Below are positions 4,241 to 5,251 of a DNA stretch of 5,251 bases, piece by piece. Below the pieces are notes generated by a model. It did not search any database and had not been told where the DNA came from. It saw only the letters and a list, made by a program, of their open reading frames with translations. The number at the start of each line of letters is the position of its first letter. Positions within the stretch are counted from its first letter, which is position 1. The stretch covers positions 1-5,251 of the forward strand of contig CALARM010000057.1 in NCBI GenBank assembly GCA_937888925.1, written 5' to 3'. The translations under genes and the position numbers were made by a program. This DNA is from an uncultured Synergistia bacterium. Its GTDB lineage: Bacteria > Eremiobacterota > SpSt-956 > JAKJGF01.

Positions 4241-5251
4241 TCAGGGTAATATTAGTCCCTGTGCCGGATTGTACTGAGGCCACGAACCTTCCTTGCCTGT
4301 TGCTACTATATGAGCATTATTAAGTTTACACCACAGGGTAAAGTTATTATGAGAAGAGTTGCAAACATATTCATATCCTGTAAAACATGACGGGCACTCA
4401 GGTATTTTATATGGTTTACCGCTTTTTTTATCGGTAAGATATGAAAGAGCAGGGGGATAATGACCTTTGTTATCTTCTGCATAAAGTTCCAGTGCCGTAG
4501 CCATATTTTTTATATTTGATTCACAATTTGCAAGACGTGTCATAGCTCTGACTTTAAGAGAGCCCGGTACAAATATCAGACAGAGTAAAACCATAACTAT
4601 CATGGCCATAAAATTGCACCCTATAGCTGTTGGAGCAAGTCCATCTCTTTCGCCTTCTTTTGCTCTTCTTGAGCCAACTATACTGAGAATCAAACCTGTC
4701 ACAGGTAATAAGACCATAATTAAAGGAACCATAAAGAACAAATTTCTCAAAAAAATCCTTATATCAGGGCTGAAATTCTTTATTACCCCGTCTGACATAC
4801 TTATTATCATACTGATAATATATGGAGAAAATATTGACAGCACAGCTAACATTATTCCTGCCGTAGAAAAATTATTTGATTTTGATATAATTCTTGGAAC
4901 ATTATTCAAATCTTTAATTATTATAGTATCATAACCTTTGTCTTTGAAAATTTTCTTTATTTCTGTTTCTTGACCATAACCTATCTCTACAAAAAAATTC
5001 CCATCTTTTTGTAATAATGTTTTAAAAATTTCAGAATATCTTTCATAAAAGATTAATCCATTCCCTAAGTCTGTTAAAGCAAACTGAGGTTCATAAAGCT
5101 TTATTTCCGGTGGTAGTTTATTATAGTCGTTAATACAGATATATGGTGGATTGGAAACTATTAAGTCATATTTTTCATTAGAAGGAAGTTCTTTTAATAT
5201 GTCTATTTTTTTTGTTTCGATATTATTTAAATTATTATTCCTAAAATTTTT
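4241..5251 (-). CDS. prmC: PrmC C-terminal half fused in frame to a DUF4190-like, pseudopilin-like membrane protein (5' end outside window)
   Basis: The frame is open from the right edge to a TGA at 4243-4241, 336 residues. Residues 1-122 are the C-terminal half of PrmC (HemK), which methylates the Gln of the GGQ motif in release factors RF1 and RF2 using S-adenosylmethionine. The catalytic NPPY is at 34-37 in 'YDLIVSNPPYI', followed by 'LYEPQFAL', 'NGLIFYERY', 'FVEIGYGQ' and the normal terminal 'KDLNNVPRII'. Instead of stopping, the frame continues: a DUF4190-like region with three membrane helices (about 131-152, 166-192, 209-231, with the basic 'GSRRAKEGERDG' between the last two), then a domain from about 234 with 'CESNIKNMATALELYAEDN', a CPSC pair (Cys 286, 289) and Cys 243, 297 and 308, which resembles the globular part of type II secretion-like pseudopilins. 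No good start with a ribosome binding site separates the parts: TTG at 4909-4907 has none, and the ATG at 4855-4853 has only AGGA at 3 bases. It could be a true fusion, a deletion joining two genes, or an assembly error. Confidence 0.8.
   Translation of the reverse strand, partial: KNFRNNNLNNIETKKIDILKELPSNEKYDLIVSNPPYICINDYNKLPPEIKLYEPQFALTDLGNGLIFYERYSEIFKTLLQKDGNFFVEIGYGQETEIKKIFKDKGYDTIIIKDLNNVPRIISKSNNFSTAGIMLAVLSIFSPYIISMIISMSDGVIKNFSPDIRIFLRNLFFMVPLIMVLLPVTGLILSIVGSRRAKEGERDGLAPTAIGCNFMAMIVMVLLCLIFVPGSLKVRAMTRLANCESNIKNMATALELYAEDNKGHYPPALSYLTDKKSGKPYKIPECPSCFTGYEYVCNSSHNNFTLWCKLNNAHIVATGKEGSWPQYNPAQGLILP

Noticed and set aside
4907..4909. TTG as an independent start for the DUF4190-like protein
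   Set aside because: There is no ribosome binding site, and the residues after it (NNVPRII) belong to the end of PrmC.
4602..4934. Plus-strand 110-codon frame opposite the membrane region
   Set aside because: It is antisense to the DUF4190-like helices, and its hydrophobic content follows from that.

Overview
This is an AT-rich bacterial window in which every supported gene lies on the minus strand, so transcription runs right to left. The gene mix is CpxR/OmpR-type two-component signalling, a Uma2 (DUF820) nuclease-fold protein, a tetratricopeptide (TPR) protein, and a DUF4190-like membrane protein with a pseudopilin-like tail. That mix suggests an uncultured, probably double-membraned candidate-phylum bacterium (for example of the Eremiobacterota/Riflebacteria kind). 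This placement is inference from protein style, not proven by the sequence.

Layout from right to left (transcription order). 5251-4241: one uninterrupted reading frame that enters from beyond the right edge. It starts as the C-terminal half of the release-factor glutamine methyltransferase PrmC, with its NPPY motif. Without any stop it continues into a three-helix DUF4190-like membrane segment and a Cys-rich pseudopilin-like C-terminal domain. 4240-4056: intergenic, with a weak A/T inverted repeat and a good promoter for the next operon. 4055-2333: a response regulator and histidine kinase pair. The sequence supports a TTG start for the regulator and, unusually, a CTG start for the kinase just after the regulator's stop codon. 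2278-1691: a Uma2-family protein with its own extended -10 promoter. 1670-827: a seven-repeat TPR gene broken by a one-base frameshift in a run of five A. 811-777: a hairpin. 658-242: a short single-stranded DNA-binding protein (SSB) with the usual C-terminal PF tip, followed by a clear intrinsic terminator (181-225). 160-34: a promoter and leader carrying four perfect GTGACGC heptamers. 33-1: the first 11 codons of a gene leaving the left edge, possibly a xanthine dehydrogenase/aldehyde oxidase large subunit.

How the genes work together: the regulator and kinase are clearly one signalling unit. The kinase has only about a dozen residues between its two membrane helices, so it is likely to sense the membrane or a partner protein rather than a periplasmic ligand. 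Uma2 and the TPR gene are 20 bases apart and probably co-transcribed. SSB, PrmC and the leftmost gene look like independent units. The points most worth a second look are the PrmC-membrane protein fusion, the frameshifted TPR gene, the CTG-started short-loop kinase, and the heptamer repeats in a leader. I did not see a defence island, CRISPR array, insertion sequence or RNA gene.
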